Assembly: GCF_001646665.1 (NCBI RefSeq)
Contig: NZ_LWBU01000383.1
Span: forward strand, 1-64,000
Direction of reading: 5' to 3'
Source of the DNA: Streptomyces noursei
Lineage (GTDB): Bacteria > Actinomycetota > Actinomycetes > Streptomycetales > Streptomycetaceae
DNA length: 64,000 nt
Shown here: positions 43,091 through 51,700 of the stretch, piece by piece
Layout of the letters: every line of letters starts with the position of its first letter
How positions within the stretch are numbered: position 1 is the stretch's first letter
Notes under the pieces: model-generated
Database searches by the model: none
Seen by the model: only the letters and a program-made list of their open reading frames with translations
Told to the model about the DNA's origin: nothing
Program-made: the position numbers and the translations under genes

Positions 43091-43687
43091 ATGGACACCA
43101 AGGTATCGGCCGGGACGCCGGCCCGGAATCACACGGGAATCTTCGCCACCGAACTGACGGCCTGCGCGGAACGCACGCGACTGCGGCTCCCGGAAGACCT
43201 GCCACTGGAGAAGTGGTGCCGCATCGGTGACCAGATCCTCGCGGTCTCGGACTCGTCGGCGTGGTGGATAGGCGACTGGCTCGTCTTCGGCCAGCAGAAG
43301 TATCGCGATCGATACCAGCGGGCCATGAAGGAGACACTGCTCGACTACCAGACCCTGCGGAACTACGCATGGGTGGCCCGCAAGTTCGTCCCGCGGCGCA
43401 GGCGGGCCGACCTGACCTTCCAGCACCACATGGAAGTGGCGTCGCTGCCCGAGGACCAGCAGGACCATTGGCTGGACTTCGCCGCACGGCTGAAGTGGTC
43501 CAAGAGCGAGCTGCGCAGGCAGATCAAGGCCAGCACCGCGCCGGACGAGCCGTCGGCGGCGCGGGCGGAGATCAGCCTGAGCCTCCGGCTCGAGGAGGCG
43601 CGCGTCAAGCGCTGGGAAGAGGCCGCGCAACGGAGCAGCAAGAGCCTGACGGAATGGATGTCCACCGTCCTCGACAGTGCGGTGTGA
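43091..43687 (+). CDS. LmbU-family transcriptional regulator
   Basis: A 198-residue protein of the LmbU family (LmbU of lincomycin, HrmB of hormaomycin, NovE/CloE of aminocoumarins). Typical regions are WWIGDWLVFGQQKY near 60, a helix-turn-helix-like YQTLRNYAWVARKF near 92 and FQHHMEVASLPEDQQ near 118. LmbU is a DNA-binding activator of its own pathway; a CGCCGGCG core has been described for its targets. Three matching palindromes lie in this cluster, so this protein is the prime candidate to bind them. ATG at 43091 has GGAG seven bases upstream. Confidence 0.88.
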   Translation: MDTKVSAGTPARNHTGIFATELTACAERTRLRLPEDLPLEKWCRIGDQILAVSDSSAWWIGDWLVFGQQKYRDRYQRAMKETLLDYQTLRNYAWVARKFVPRRRRADLTFQHHMEVASLPEDQQDHWLDFAARLKWSKSELRRQIKASTAPDEPSAARAEISLSLRLEEARVKRWEEAAQRSSKSLTEWMSTVLDSAV

Positions 43688-43760
43688 CCCTTCCGGCCCA
43701 GGCCACCCACATCCCGCGCGGGGAACGTGTCCGTTCGACAACTCGGTAAGCAAGAAGACA

Positions 43761-44852
43761 ATGCGGAGGAGTGCAATACCTGTGGGAAGCATACGCAGTG
43801 CTGCGGGGACCAATGGGACCGAGATCCTGGAACTCCGCGACGAATCGCTGATCGACACCTGGCAGCAGTTCCAGACTTCGTCGATGCCGGAACTCATCAG
43901 TGCCATGCACCTGTGTCACGTCATCCAGGCGGTCGCGGAGACGGGCATCCTCGAGAGGCTGCGTGACGGCAGGCGGAGCGTGGAGTCCGGCCTCCTGGAG
44001 GGTATGAACCAGCGGATCGGGGAGAACGTCCTGCGCTATCTCGTCGTGCGCGGTCTCCTGGAGGAGTGGCACGGCTCGTACTTCCTCACGCACAAGGGGA
44101 AGCTGCTGACGTCGGAGATCTCACTGGCACGGCTCGGCTTCTACGTGGAGGCGTACGGTCCGGTCACCCGGCGCACGGCGGACCTGCTGACGGGAACCGC
44201 CGTGTACGGCACGGACGTGCACCGGAGCAACGGTCCGCTCAGCCGGCACTGCGGCACCGTGTTCGCCAAGTACTACACGCCGATCATCCTGGAGGCCATG
44301 CGCGACCGGGGTGCCAAGCGGATCCTGGATCTGGGCTGTGGTGCCGGGCAGCTCCTGGTGGACGCCTGCCTCAACGACCCCGAGATCACCGGGGTGGGTC
44401 TCGACATCGCTCCCGCGGCCGTCGAGGTGGCACGCGACCTCGCCCGCCGGCACGGCCTCGAGGACCGTCTGGAGTTCGTGGTGGGCGATGCCTTCGACCC
44501 CACGACCTGGCCCGAAGTGTGTCACGGAGCGGAGGTCATCAGCGGGATCGGGGTGCTGCACGAGCACTTCCGGGACGGCGACAAGGCGGTGGTGGACATC
44601 CTCGACGCCTACGCGGGTTACCTCACCGGCGAGAAGATGCTGCTCATCGGAGAGCCCGAACCGTTCTACGACGACCGGGAGAACGACTCCGACTTCTTCC
44701 TCATGCACGTCCTGACCGACCAGGGCTTCCCGGTCGACAGGAAGGCGTGGGCGGCGATCTTCGAGCAGACCGGGCTGACCTGCCGTCGTGTCCTCACCCG
44801 TGCCACGGCGGGGCCGCGGATGTGCTTCTACGACCTCGTGCCGCAGGCCTAG
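43761..44852 (+). CDS. SAM-dependent methyltransferase
   Basis: A 363-residue class I methyltransferase. The N-terminal 150 residues are a winged-helix-like dimerisation domain (LISAMHLCHVIQAVAETGILERL), the rest a Rossmann fold with SAM motif ILDLGCGAGQL near 192 and acidic residue GVGLDIAP near 216. The substrate is not clear: it may carry out the LmbW-type C-methylation of the proline precursor or methylate the peptide. The ATG at 43761 is listed; a GTG at 43782 has a strong GGAGGAG site about 11 bases upstream and may be the true start. The stop is four bases before the prephenate dehydrogenase start. Confidence 0.8.
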   Translation: MRRSAIPVGSIRSAAGTNGTEILELRDESLIDTWQQFQTSSMPELISAMHLCHVIQAVAETGILERLRDGRRSVESGLLEGMNQRIGENVLRYLVVRGLLEEWHGSYFLTHKGKLLTSEISLARLGFYVEAYGPVTRRTADLLTGTAVYGTDVHRSNGPLSRHCGTVFAKYYTPIILEAMRDRGAKRILDLGCGAGQLLVDACLNDPEITGVGLDIAPAAVEVARDLARRHGLEDRLEFVVGDAFDPTTWPEVCHGAEVISGIGVLHEHFRDGDKAVVDILDAYAGYLTGEKMLLIGEPEPFYDDRENDSDFFLMHVLTDQGFPVDRKAWAAIFEQTGLTCRRVLTRATAGPRMCFYDLVPQA

Positions 44853-44856
44853 GTCC

Positions 44857-45969
44857 GTGCGCAGCGCGGCCATCGTGGGTACGGGCCTGATCGGCACGTC
44901 CGTCGCCCTGGCGTTACGAGCCGGTGGCACCGTCACCCACCTGATCGACACCGATCCCCGGGCGGCCCGGACGGCCGAGGCGCTCGGGGCGGGGACGACG
45001 GGGATGCCCCGGGAGGTGGTGGACCTCGCCGTCGTCGCGGTCCCGCCGACCCAGGTGGCGCCGGTGCTCGCATCGTTGCAGGCCCAGGGGGTCGCCCGCT
45101 TCTACACCGATGTCGCCGGTGTGAAGTCCCTGCCCCGCCGGGAGGCCGAGGCCCTCGGCTGCGACCTCACGTCCGTGGTGGGCGGACATCCGCTGGCCGG
45201 CGGTGAGCGGTCCGGACCGCTCACCGCCCGCGCCGACCTCTTCGAGGGCCGGCCCTGGGTCCTCGTACCGAGCGAGACGACCAGTACGCAGGCGCTCAAT
45301 TGCGCCCTGGAGCTGGTGGCGCTGTGCGGCGCGACCTCCGTGCTCCTCGACGCGGAGACGCACGACCGGGCCATGGCACTCGTCTCGCACACCCCTCATC
45401 TGCTGTGCAGTCTCGCGGCCGCCCGGCTGTCGGACCTGGACGAATCGGTGCTGCGGCTGGCCGGACCCGGGCTGCGGGAGATCACCCGGACCGCGGACGG
45501 CAACCCGGCGCTCTGGGCGGACGTGCTCGCCGCCAACGCGGGCCCGGTGGCTGCCGCCCTGGACGCCTTCGCCACCGATGTGCGCGAAGCGGCGGACGCC
45601 CTCAGGGCGTTGGCCGATGACAACGGGCAAGGAAGTGAGCGCACGCGTGGCGGGGACCGGCTGAGCCTTTCACTGCAGAAGGGGGCCGACGGGCGCTCGG
45701 GCATCCCCGGCAGGTACGGAGTGCCGGAGCCGGCGTTTCCGGCCGTGGAGGTGGCCGTCGGCGACGCCCCCGGCGAACTGGCCCGGCTCTTGGGGGATGT
45801 GGCGGCCGTCGGATGCAACATCGAGGACGTGGACATCGAGCACTCCACGGAACGACGGGCGGGCCGCGTCCGGGTCTTCGTGGTGCGCGACCGGCTGTAC
45901 GACCTCGCGGCGGAACTGCGGTCGAGAAACTGGGACGTGCAGGGGCTCCTGTCACCGGCCGCTCCGTAG
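44857..45969 (+). CDS. Prephenate dehydrogenase with ACT domain
   Basis: A 370-residue TyrA-type enzyme that oxidises and decarboxylates prephenate to 4-hydroxyphenylpyruvate, the tyrosine precursor. The NAD-binding GTGLIGTS is at residues 8-15, the catalytic His in VVGGHPLAGGE near 112, a helical dimer domain follows, and the last 85 residues form an ACT domain (EVAVGDAPGELARLLGDV), usually the site of tyrosine feedback. A cluster-borne copy suggests extra tyrosine is made for the L-DOPA branch. GTG start at 44857. Leu20 is a TTA codon (base 44914). Confidence 0.9.
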   Translation: MRSAAIVGTGLIGTSVALALRAGGTVTHLIDTDPRAARTAEALGAGTTGMPREVVDLAVVAVPPTQVAPVLASLQAQGVARFYTDVAGVKSLPRREAEALGCDLTSVVGGHPLAGGERSGPLTARADLFEGRPWVLVPSETTSTQALNCALELVALCGATSVLLDAETHDRAMALVSHTPHLLCSLAAARLSDLDESVLRLAGPGLREITRTADGNPALWADVLAANAGPVAAALDAFATDVREAADALRALADDNGQGSERTRGGDRLSLSLQKGADGRSGIPGRYGVPEPAFPAVEVAVGDAPGELARLLGDVAAVGCNIEDVDIEHSTERRAGRVRVFVVRDRLYDLAAELRSRNWDVQGLLSPAAP

Positions 45970-45994
45970 GAGCCCCCGTCCGGCGTCGCACCGG

Positions 45995-46026
45995 TCCGGG
46001 GGAACGGCGGCGGCCGTTCCCCCGGA
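45995..46026. terminator. Very strong bidirectional hairpin
   Basis: A perfect 14-base stem, TCCGGGGGAACGGC (45995-46008) with its complement (46013-46026), and a 4-base loop GGCG, lies between the converging prephenate dehydrogenase gene and the hypothetical gene ending at 46102. It splits the cluster's two halves transcriptionally. Confidence 0.9.
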
Positions 46027-46101
46027 TCCCGTCCGCTCCTGCGGCGGGCGGGCTGGGGCGCGGCAGCAGGCGCGAGTAGCCGGTCGGTACGCGACGAAGC
46101 G

Positions 46102-47349
46102 CTACGGGGCGAGGAGTTCTCGTTCGAGCCATCCTGCGGCGCGCGCCACCTCGTCGCCGGACGGCTCATTGCCGCCGGACGACGTCCACAGGCCGGCCAT
46201 GCCCCGCCACACGGAGGCGTCGGGCTGCGCGCCGGTCCGGCGGCAGAGGTCCGTGAGCGTCATGAAGAGTGCGGCCGCACACCACCAGGCCCGTTGCAGG
46301 GCGTCCGCGACCTCGGCCGTGCGTTCCGGTGCGGCGCCGGTCGCACTCTTCACGGTGTGGCAGTGCGTCCTGATCACTGTGAGGTGTTCCCGGACGGTGC
46401 CGGGGAGGTCCGAGCGTCCGCGGGCGGTGCTCCGTCCGGAGGCGGCGAAGAGCGATATCCCCCCGTTGTGCCGCGGATCGAGGAGGAGCGCCTGCTGCCT
46501 CCCGGCGAGGAAGGCCGAGCGGTGCAGGCACGTCAACTGCTGTGCGGCGTGACCCGCCGGCGGCTGCGCGTCGTGGATGGCCGCGTGGGTCAACCGGGCG
46601 CCCTCCGTGGTGACGTGGTCGACCGATGCGAGCACCAACTGCCAGGAGCGCCGCATGATGTACGGCGCGCCGAGCACGTGTTCACCCTGCTCGGCCACCG
46701 GGTGAGGCCGTTCCGTCCCGTGGCCGAGCAGGGCGAGGAGCCGTCGCGTACCCAGCGTGTTCGCGAGGACCAGGGCCCGCAGGCTCACATGGTGGTGCAG
46801 CGCCTCGGCGAGTCCGGGGAGCCCGTCGGCGAGCACCGTGGCGGCTCGGCCGGCCTGGTGGGCGGGGTCGAGGCCCAGCCGGCGGAGTGCGTCCGCGGCC
46901 GGCACCTTGCGCCAGGTGCCCCTCCCGTCGCTCCACCAGGCCAGACCGTGGCCGGCCGCGGCTCGTGCGGCGTGGGCGAGTGGCTGCCCACCGGGGCCGG
47001 CACCGGTGCCGGGGCCCCGGGGGACCACGGGTGTGAACTCCCGGTTCCACTGTTCCGCGAGCGCCCTGTGCCATGTGGCGTCATGGCCGGTACCGTGCGT
47101 CGGCGTACGGCTCAGCAGGAGCCAGACCATGGTGCGGGTGACATCCGGAGGCTGGACGTCCGCGTCCCGCGGGTATTCCGGCACAGCGCTCCGGGCGGGT
47201 GCCGGCCCAGCACTCTCGAACACGCCCCGGCCGAACGGCGGGCAGTACCGCCCCGGGATGACGCGGCGCCCCCAGCCGGACCACGACAGCAGAGCGGACA
47301 CGGGGCACAAGGATTCCCACGGCTCCGCCCGCCGGTGAATGCCGATCAT
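46102..47349 (-). CDS. Hypothetical cluster protein
   Basis: A 415-residue soluble protein I cannot assign to a family. The middle and C-terminal parts are Ala/Leu-rich and helical with many His and Trp (for example QLVLASVDHVT, THAAIHDAQ, IRTHCHTVKS), which could form a metal or cofactor site, but no known motif is complete. The ATG at 47349 follows GGGGA and lies 46 bases from palindrome site 3; the operator ties it to the cluster. Divergent from the Fe/2-oxoglutarate oxygenase. It might be a tailoring enzyme or a resistance or carrier factor; sequence does not say. Confidence 0.6.
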   Translation of the reverse strand: MIGIHRRAEPWESLCPVSALLSWSGWGRRVIPGRYCPPFGRGVFESAGPAPARSAVPEYPRDADVQPPDVTRTMVWLLLSRTPTHGTGHDATWHRALAEQWNREFTPVVPRGPGTGAGPGGQPLAHAARAAAGHGLAWWSDGRGTWRKVPAADALRRLGLDPAHQAGRAATVLADGLPGLAEALHHHVSLRALVLANTLGTRRLLALLGHGTERPHPVAEQGEHVLGAPYIMRRSWQLVLASVDHVTTEGARLTHAAIHDAQPPAGHAAQQLTCLHRSAFLAGRQQALLLDPRHNGGISLFAASGRSTARGRSDLPGTVREHLTVIRTHCHTVKSATGAAPERTAEVADALQRAWWCAAALFMTLTDLCRRTGAQPDASVWRGMAGLWTSSGGNEPSGDEVARAAGWLERELLAP

Positions 47350-47395
47350 ATCCGTCCCCGCTTCTTCCGACGTTTTGCACGCCGATCCCAGAGGT

Positions 47396-47411
47396 GTCTC
47401 GCCGGCGAGAC
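47396..47411. promoter_or_regulatory. Putative LmbU-type operator, site 3
   Basis: GTCTCGCCGGCGAGAC, a perfect 16-base palindrome, between the divergent hypothetical gene (46 bases away) and the oxygenase-NRPS operon (start 167 bases away). Differs from sites 1 and 2 at one base that makes it fully symmetrical, as expected for a dimer-binding site. Confidence 0.75.
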
Positions 47412-47578
47412 GATATCGGTGGTCCAGCCTGCCAGAATTCCCACCGGAAAAACCAAGGAGCGGTGACCGCCCGGTACGTTCGTGGTGGATCAAGCGCTCG
47501 GAAGATGAACGGCACCTGGCCATGACCTCACGTAAGTCAGGGAAGGTGGATGCCAATAGATTCAAGGGGGAAAATTTC

Positions 47579-48676
47579 GTGAACGGCTTTATGGACAGCA
47601 TTTCCGGTGCTCTCGCGGAGGAGTTGACTCCGCGCGCCGCCGACGGGGTTCCGTGTCTGGAACTGAGTCCGGCCGAGAGCGCCCTCCTTCAGGAGATCGC
47701 CGATGCCGTGCTGGACGTGTGCCCCGGAATTCCGCTGGAGCAGCGGCTCGATCATCTGGCCCTCCTGGCCCACGAGGTGCCACTGCGCGTCAAGGCGCAG
47801 TTGACGACCTTCCGTCTCACCGGGCAGCCGTACGGCGGGCTGATGCTGGCGAACCTGCCCATCGACGAGGCCGAGGCCGGTCCGACTCCCACCACCTACG
47901 GGGACGAGCCCGCCAGCAGGGAGGCGCAACGAGCCTCAGCTCTCCTGCTGCTGCTCGGATCGCTGCTGGGCGACCCCGTCTCGTACATGACGCAACAGCG
48001 CGGCCGTATGGTCCTTGACCTGTTCCCCATCGCGGGGCACGAGGAACAGCAACTCGGATCCAGCTCGACGGGCAACCTCGAGTGGCACAACGAGGACGCC
48101 TTCCACCCGCTGCGGGCCGACTGGATCATGCTGCTGGCACTGCGCAACCACGACAAGGTGCCGACCACCTTCGCCCCGGTCCAGGACATCACGCTGGATC
48201 CGTCCACGCGTGAACTCCTCTTCGAGGAGCACTACGTGATCCTTCCCGACGAGTCGCACACCGCGGGCTTCAACGACTCCACCGTCGGAATCGCCGACGA
48301 CGGCCGCACGGCCGAGGCCTTCAGACAGATCGCGGAGCTCTGCGAGCAGCCCCGGCGGACCGCCGTGCTGTCCGGATCGGCCGAGGCGCCCACCGTCTGC
48401 GTCGACCCCGCCTTCATGCCGGACCATCTGCACGAGGGCGAAGCGGCGCAGGCGCTCCGCACGCTGATCTCGGGCATCGACGCCAATCTGCGCGACGTGG
48501 TGATCGGGCCGGGGGACCTGCTGATCATCGACAACAAGCGGGCCGTGCACGGCCGCCGCCCCTTCAAGGCCCGGTACGACGGCAGCGACCGCTGGCTGCG
48601 CCGCGTCAACGTCCTCGCCGACCTCCGCCGGGCGGACGGCAGGCGCCACTCCGCTCATGGACGTGCGCTCACGTGA
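47579..48676 (+). CDS. Fe(II)/2-oxoglutarate amino acid hydroxylase (VioC/AsnO type)
   Basis: A 365-residue enzyme of the clavaminate-synthase-like family. The iron site is H-N-E in LEWHNEDAFHP near 162-172, with the distal His in RAVHGRRPFKARY near 322 and the 2-oxoglutarate Arg in RWLRRVN near 341. The HxEDAFxPxRAD pattern is shared with arginine, enduracididine and asparagine 3-hydroxylases (VioC, MppO, AsnO), which act on the free amino acid before loading. It therefore likely supplies a 3- or 4-hydroxylated residue. GTG at 47579 after a GGGGGAA site is preferred; ATG at 47522 is an alternative. It begins the NRPS operon. Confidence 0.88.
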   Translation: MNGFMDSISGALAEELTPRAADGVPCLELSPAESALLQEIADAVLDVCPGIPLEQRLDHLALLAHEVPLRVKAQLTTFRLTGQPYGGLMLANLPIDEAEAGPTPTTYGDEPASREAQRASALLLLLGSLLGDPVSYMTQQRGRMVLDLFPIAGHEEQQLGSSSTGNLEWHNEDAFHPLRADWIMLLALRNHDKVPTTFAPVQDITLDPSTRELLFEEHYVILPDESHTAGFNDSTVGIADDGRTAEAFRQIAELCEQPRRTAVLSGSAEAPTVCVDPAFMPDHLHEGEAAQALRTLISGIDANLRDVVIGPGDLLIIDNKRAVHGRRPFKARYDGSDRWLRRVNVLADLRRADGRRHSAHGRALT

Positions 48677-48770
48677 CTCGAACGTTCGGGCCGGAGACAT
48701 GGACGGTCGGACGGCCCGCGTGCGCGTGGCGACCAGTGGCGCAGACAACGGGATTCACGGAGCGTGGACG

Positions 48771-51700
48771 ATGAGGAAGAACGGCATTCACCGGTACGAC
48801 AGTGATCCGCTGGAGTTGTTCGAGGCTCGTGCGGCGGCGGAGCCGGACGCGGTGTCGCTGGTGTGCGGCGCGGAGCGGCTGACGTACGGGGAGCTGAACG
48901 CGCGGGCGCAGCGGCTGGCCGGTGTGCTGCGCGCCTCGGGAGTGGCACCCGAGGACGTGGTGGGCGCCTGCCTGGGACGGGGTGTGGACGCGGTGGTCGG
49001 CCTGCTGGGCATACTGAAAGCTGGCGCCGCCTGTCTGCCCCTCGTCCCGGAACTGCCGGCGGACCGGCTGGCCCACATGGTGCGCGACGCGGGCGCACGC
49101 ATACTGCTGACCAGCCCGGCACACCGGGCCGCCCTCCCGGCGGACGGCTGCCCCGTCGTGGAGTACGACCCCGCCACCGGGCCGGCCGGCCCCCTCGACA
49201 CGACGCAGCCCCCGGCGGCGGTCCTCCGCCACGACCGGTCCCTGATGTACGTCATCTACACATCCGGATCGACGGGCACCCCCAAAGGCATCGCCGTCGA
49301 CTGGAGCACCATCACCAACGTCGTACGCTTCGACCGATACCGGGACCAGTACTTGGGTGACACCCCGTCGGTCTGCCTCCAGCTCGCGTCGGTCGGGTTC
49401 GACGTCTCGTTCCTCGAGATCTTCGCGACCCTGGTCCGCGGCGGCCGGCTGGTGCTCGTCGAGGAAGCCGTACGCCAGGACCCCGAACGGCTCCTGGAAC
49501 TGCTGGCGGCCGAGCGCGTCGAGCGGATGTACCTCCCGCCGGCCCTGCTGGCCCAGCTCGCGATCTCCTGGTCGGAGCGGCCGGTGAGCCTGGCTCTCAC
49601 CCATGTGTTCGTCTCCGGGGACACCCTCGCGCTGACCCCGCAGACGCGGGCGTTCCTCTCGGCTCTGGACGGGGTGGTGCTGGAGAACCAGTACGGCCCC
49701 TCCGAGACCCACCACGCCACCTCCACCATCCTCACCGGCGACCCCGCCACCTGGCCGGCAGCCCCCACCATCGGACGCCCCCTGCCCGGCGTGCACATCT
49801 ACCTCCTCGACACCCAACTCAACCTCGTCCCACCCGGCGTCCCCGGCGAGCTCTACATCGCCGGCGACCACCTCGCACGCGGATACACCGGCAAACCCGC
49901 ACTCACCGCCGAACGCTTCACCGCCGACCCCCACCGCCCCGGCCACCGCATGTACCGCACCGGCGACCTCGCCCGCTGGACCCACGAAGGAAACCTCACC
50001 TACCTCGGCCGCACCGACGACCAGATCAAGATCCGCGGCTTCCGCATCGAACCCGGCGAAATCGAAACCGCACTCACCCACCACCCGGACGTGCACGACG
50101 CAGCCGTCGCGGTCTACGAGGACCCGCCCGGTACGCGCCGGCTCGCCGCGCACGTCGTCCCCACCGACCCGGCGCGCGCGCCGGGCGACACCGCGTTGTT
50201 CGACTTCCTGCGCGACCGGCTGCCCGCGCACATGCTGCCGTCGGCCTTCGTGGAGGCGGCGAGCCTGCCCCTGACCCGCAATGGCAAGGTCGACCGGCGC
50301 GCCCTGCCGGCGCCCTCCGGATCCCGGCGGCGCACGGGCACGCACGCTCCGCCCACCGACGCCGTGCAGCGGGCGCTCGTCGACATATGGGAGGGCCTGC
50401 TCAAGGTCGAGGGCATCGGCGTCGACGACGACTTCTTCGAGCTCGGCGGGCACTCCCTGCTGGCCACCCAGGCGGTGTCGCGCACGCGCGCGGCCCTGGA
50501 CGCCACCGTCTCCGTACGCGACCTCTTCGAGAGCCCCACGGTCAGGCGGCTCGCCGAGGTCATCGGGGCGAGGGTGGCGCCGGAACAGGACGGGGCGGCC
50601 ACGGTCGTTCCCCGCGAGGCGGGCGACACCCGCCTGTCCTTCGCGCAGCGGCGGATGTGGTTCTTCGACCAGCTGGTACCCGGCTCGGCGGCGTACAACG
50701 TCAGCGAGATGTGGCACATCCGCGGCCCGGTCGACCCCGCACTGCTGCGGCGGGCACTGCACGCGGTGGCCGACCGGCACGAGGTCCTGCGCACCACGTT
50801 CGCCACCAGGGGCGGAGACCCGTACCAGGTGATCGCGCCCACGGCCGACATCGGCTGGGAGACGGCCGACCTGACGGCCATGGGCACCCGCGCGGCCCGC
50901 GACGAGGCCGGGAGGCTGGCGCACGCGGCGGCGGCTCGGCCGTTCGACCTGCGGACCGGGCCCCTCGTCCGGGCCCAGCTTTTCCGCCTCGGGGACGACC
51001 ACCACTGCTTCGTGCTCCACCTCCACCACATCGTCGTCGACGCCTGGTCGATGGAGGTCATCTGGCGTGACCTGTCCGCGCTCTACGACGCCTACGCGGC
51101 CGGCCGGCCCGACCCGCTGCGCCCGCTCGCCGTCCAGTACGCGGACTACGCGGCCTGGCAGCACCGGCTGGACAGCGGCGGACGCACCCAGGAACAACTG
51201 CGCTTCTGGAAGGAGCTGCTGGACGGCGCTCCCGACCTGCACGGGCTGCCGACCGATCACCCCAGGCCCCGGGCCCTCAGCGGACGCGGCCATCGGATCG
51301 ACTTCACCGTCCCGGCCGGGACCGCCGACGCCCTGCGCCGCATCGGGCGGACACACGGCGCCACACCGTTCATGGTCATGCTCACCGTCTTCGACATCCT
51401 GCTCGCCCGGTGCACCGGCACCGCCGACGTCGTCACCGGATCACCGGTCGCCGGACGCGTGCGGCCGGAACTCGAGGATCTGGTCGGCTTCTTCGTCAAC
51501 ACGATGGCGCTGCGTCTGACCTGGACCGGGGACCCTTCGTTCGTGGAGCTGCTGGAGCGGCTGCGGGCCGTCGTCCTGAGCGCCCAGGAGAACCAGGACG
51601 TGCCCTTCGACCGGGTGGTGGAGGAGCTGGCACCCGAGCGGGACGTCAGCCGTACCCCCGTGTTCCAGATCGTGTTCGCCCTCAGCCCCGCCGACGAGCA

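Noticed and set aside
48669..51356. Very long minus-strand open frame across the first NRPS gene
   Set aside because: It is a shadow of the NRPS coding strand: high GC keeps stops out of the antisense frame, composition is Arg/Gly/Val-biased and no domain is recognisable.
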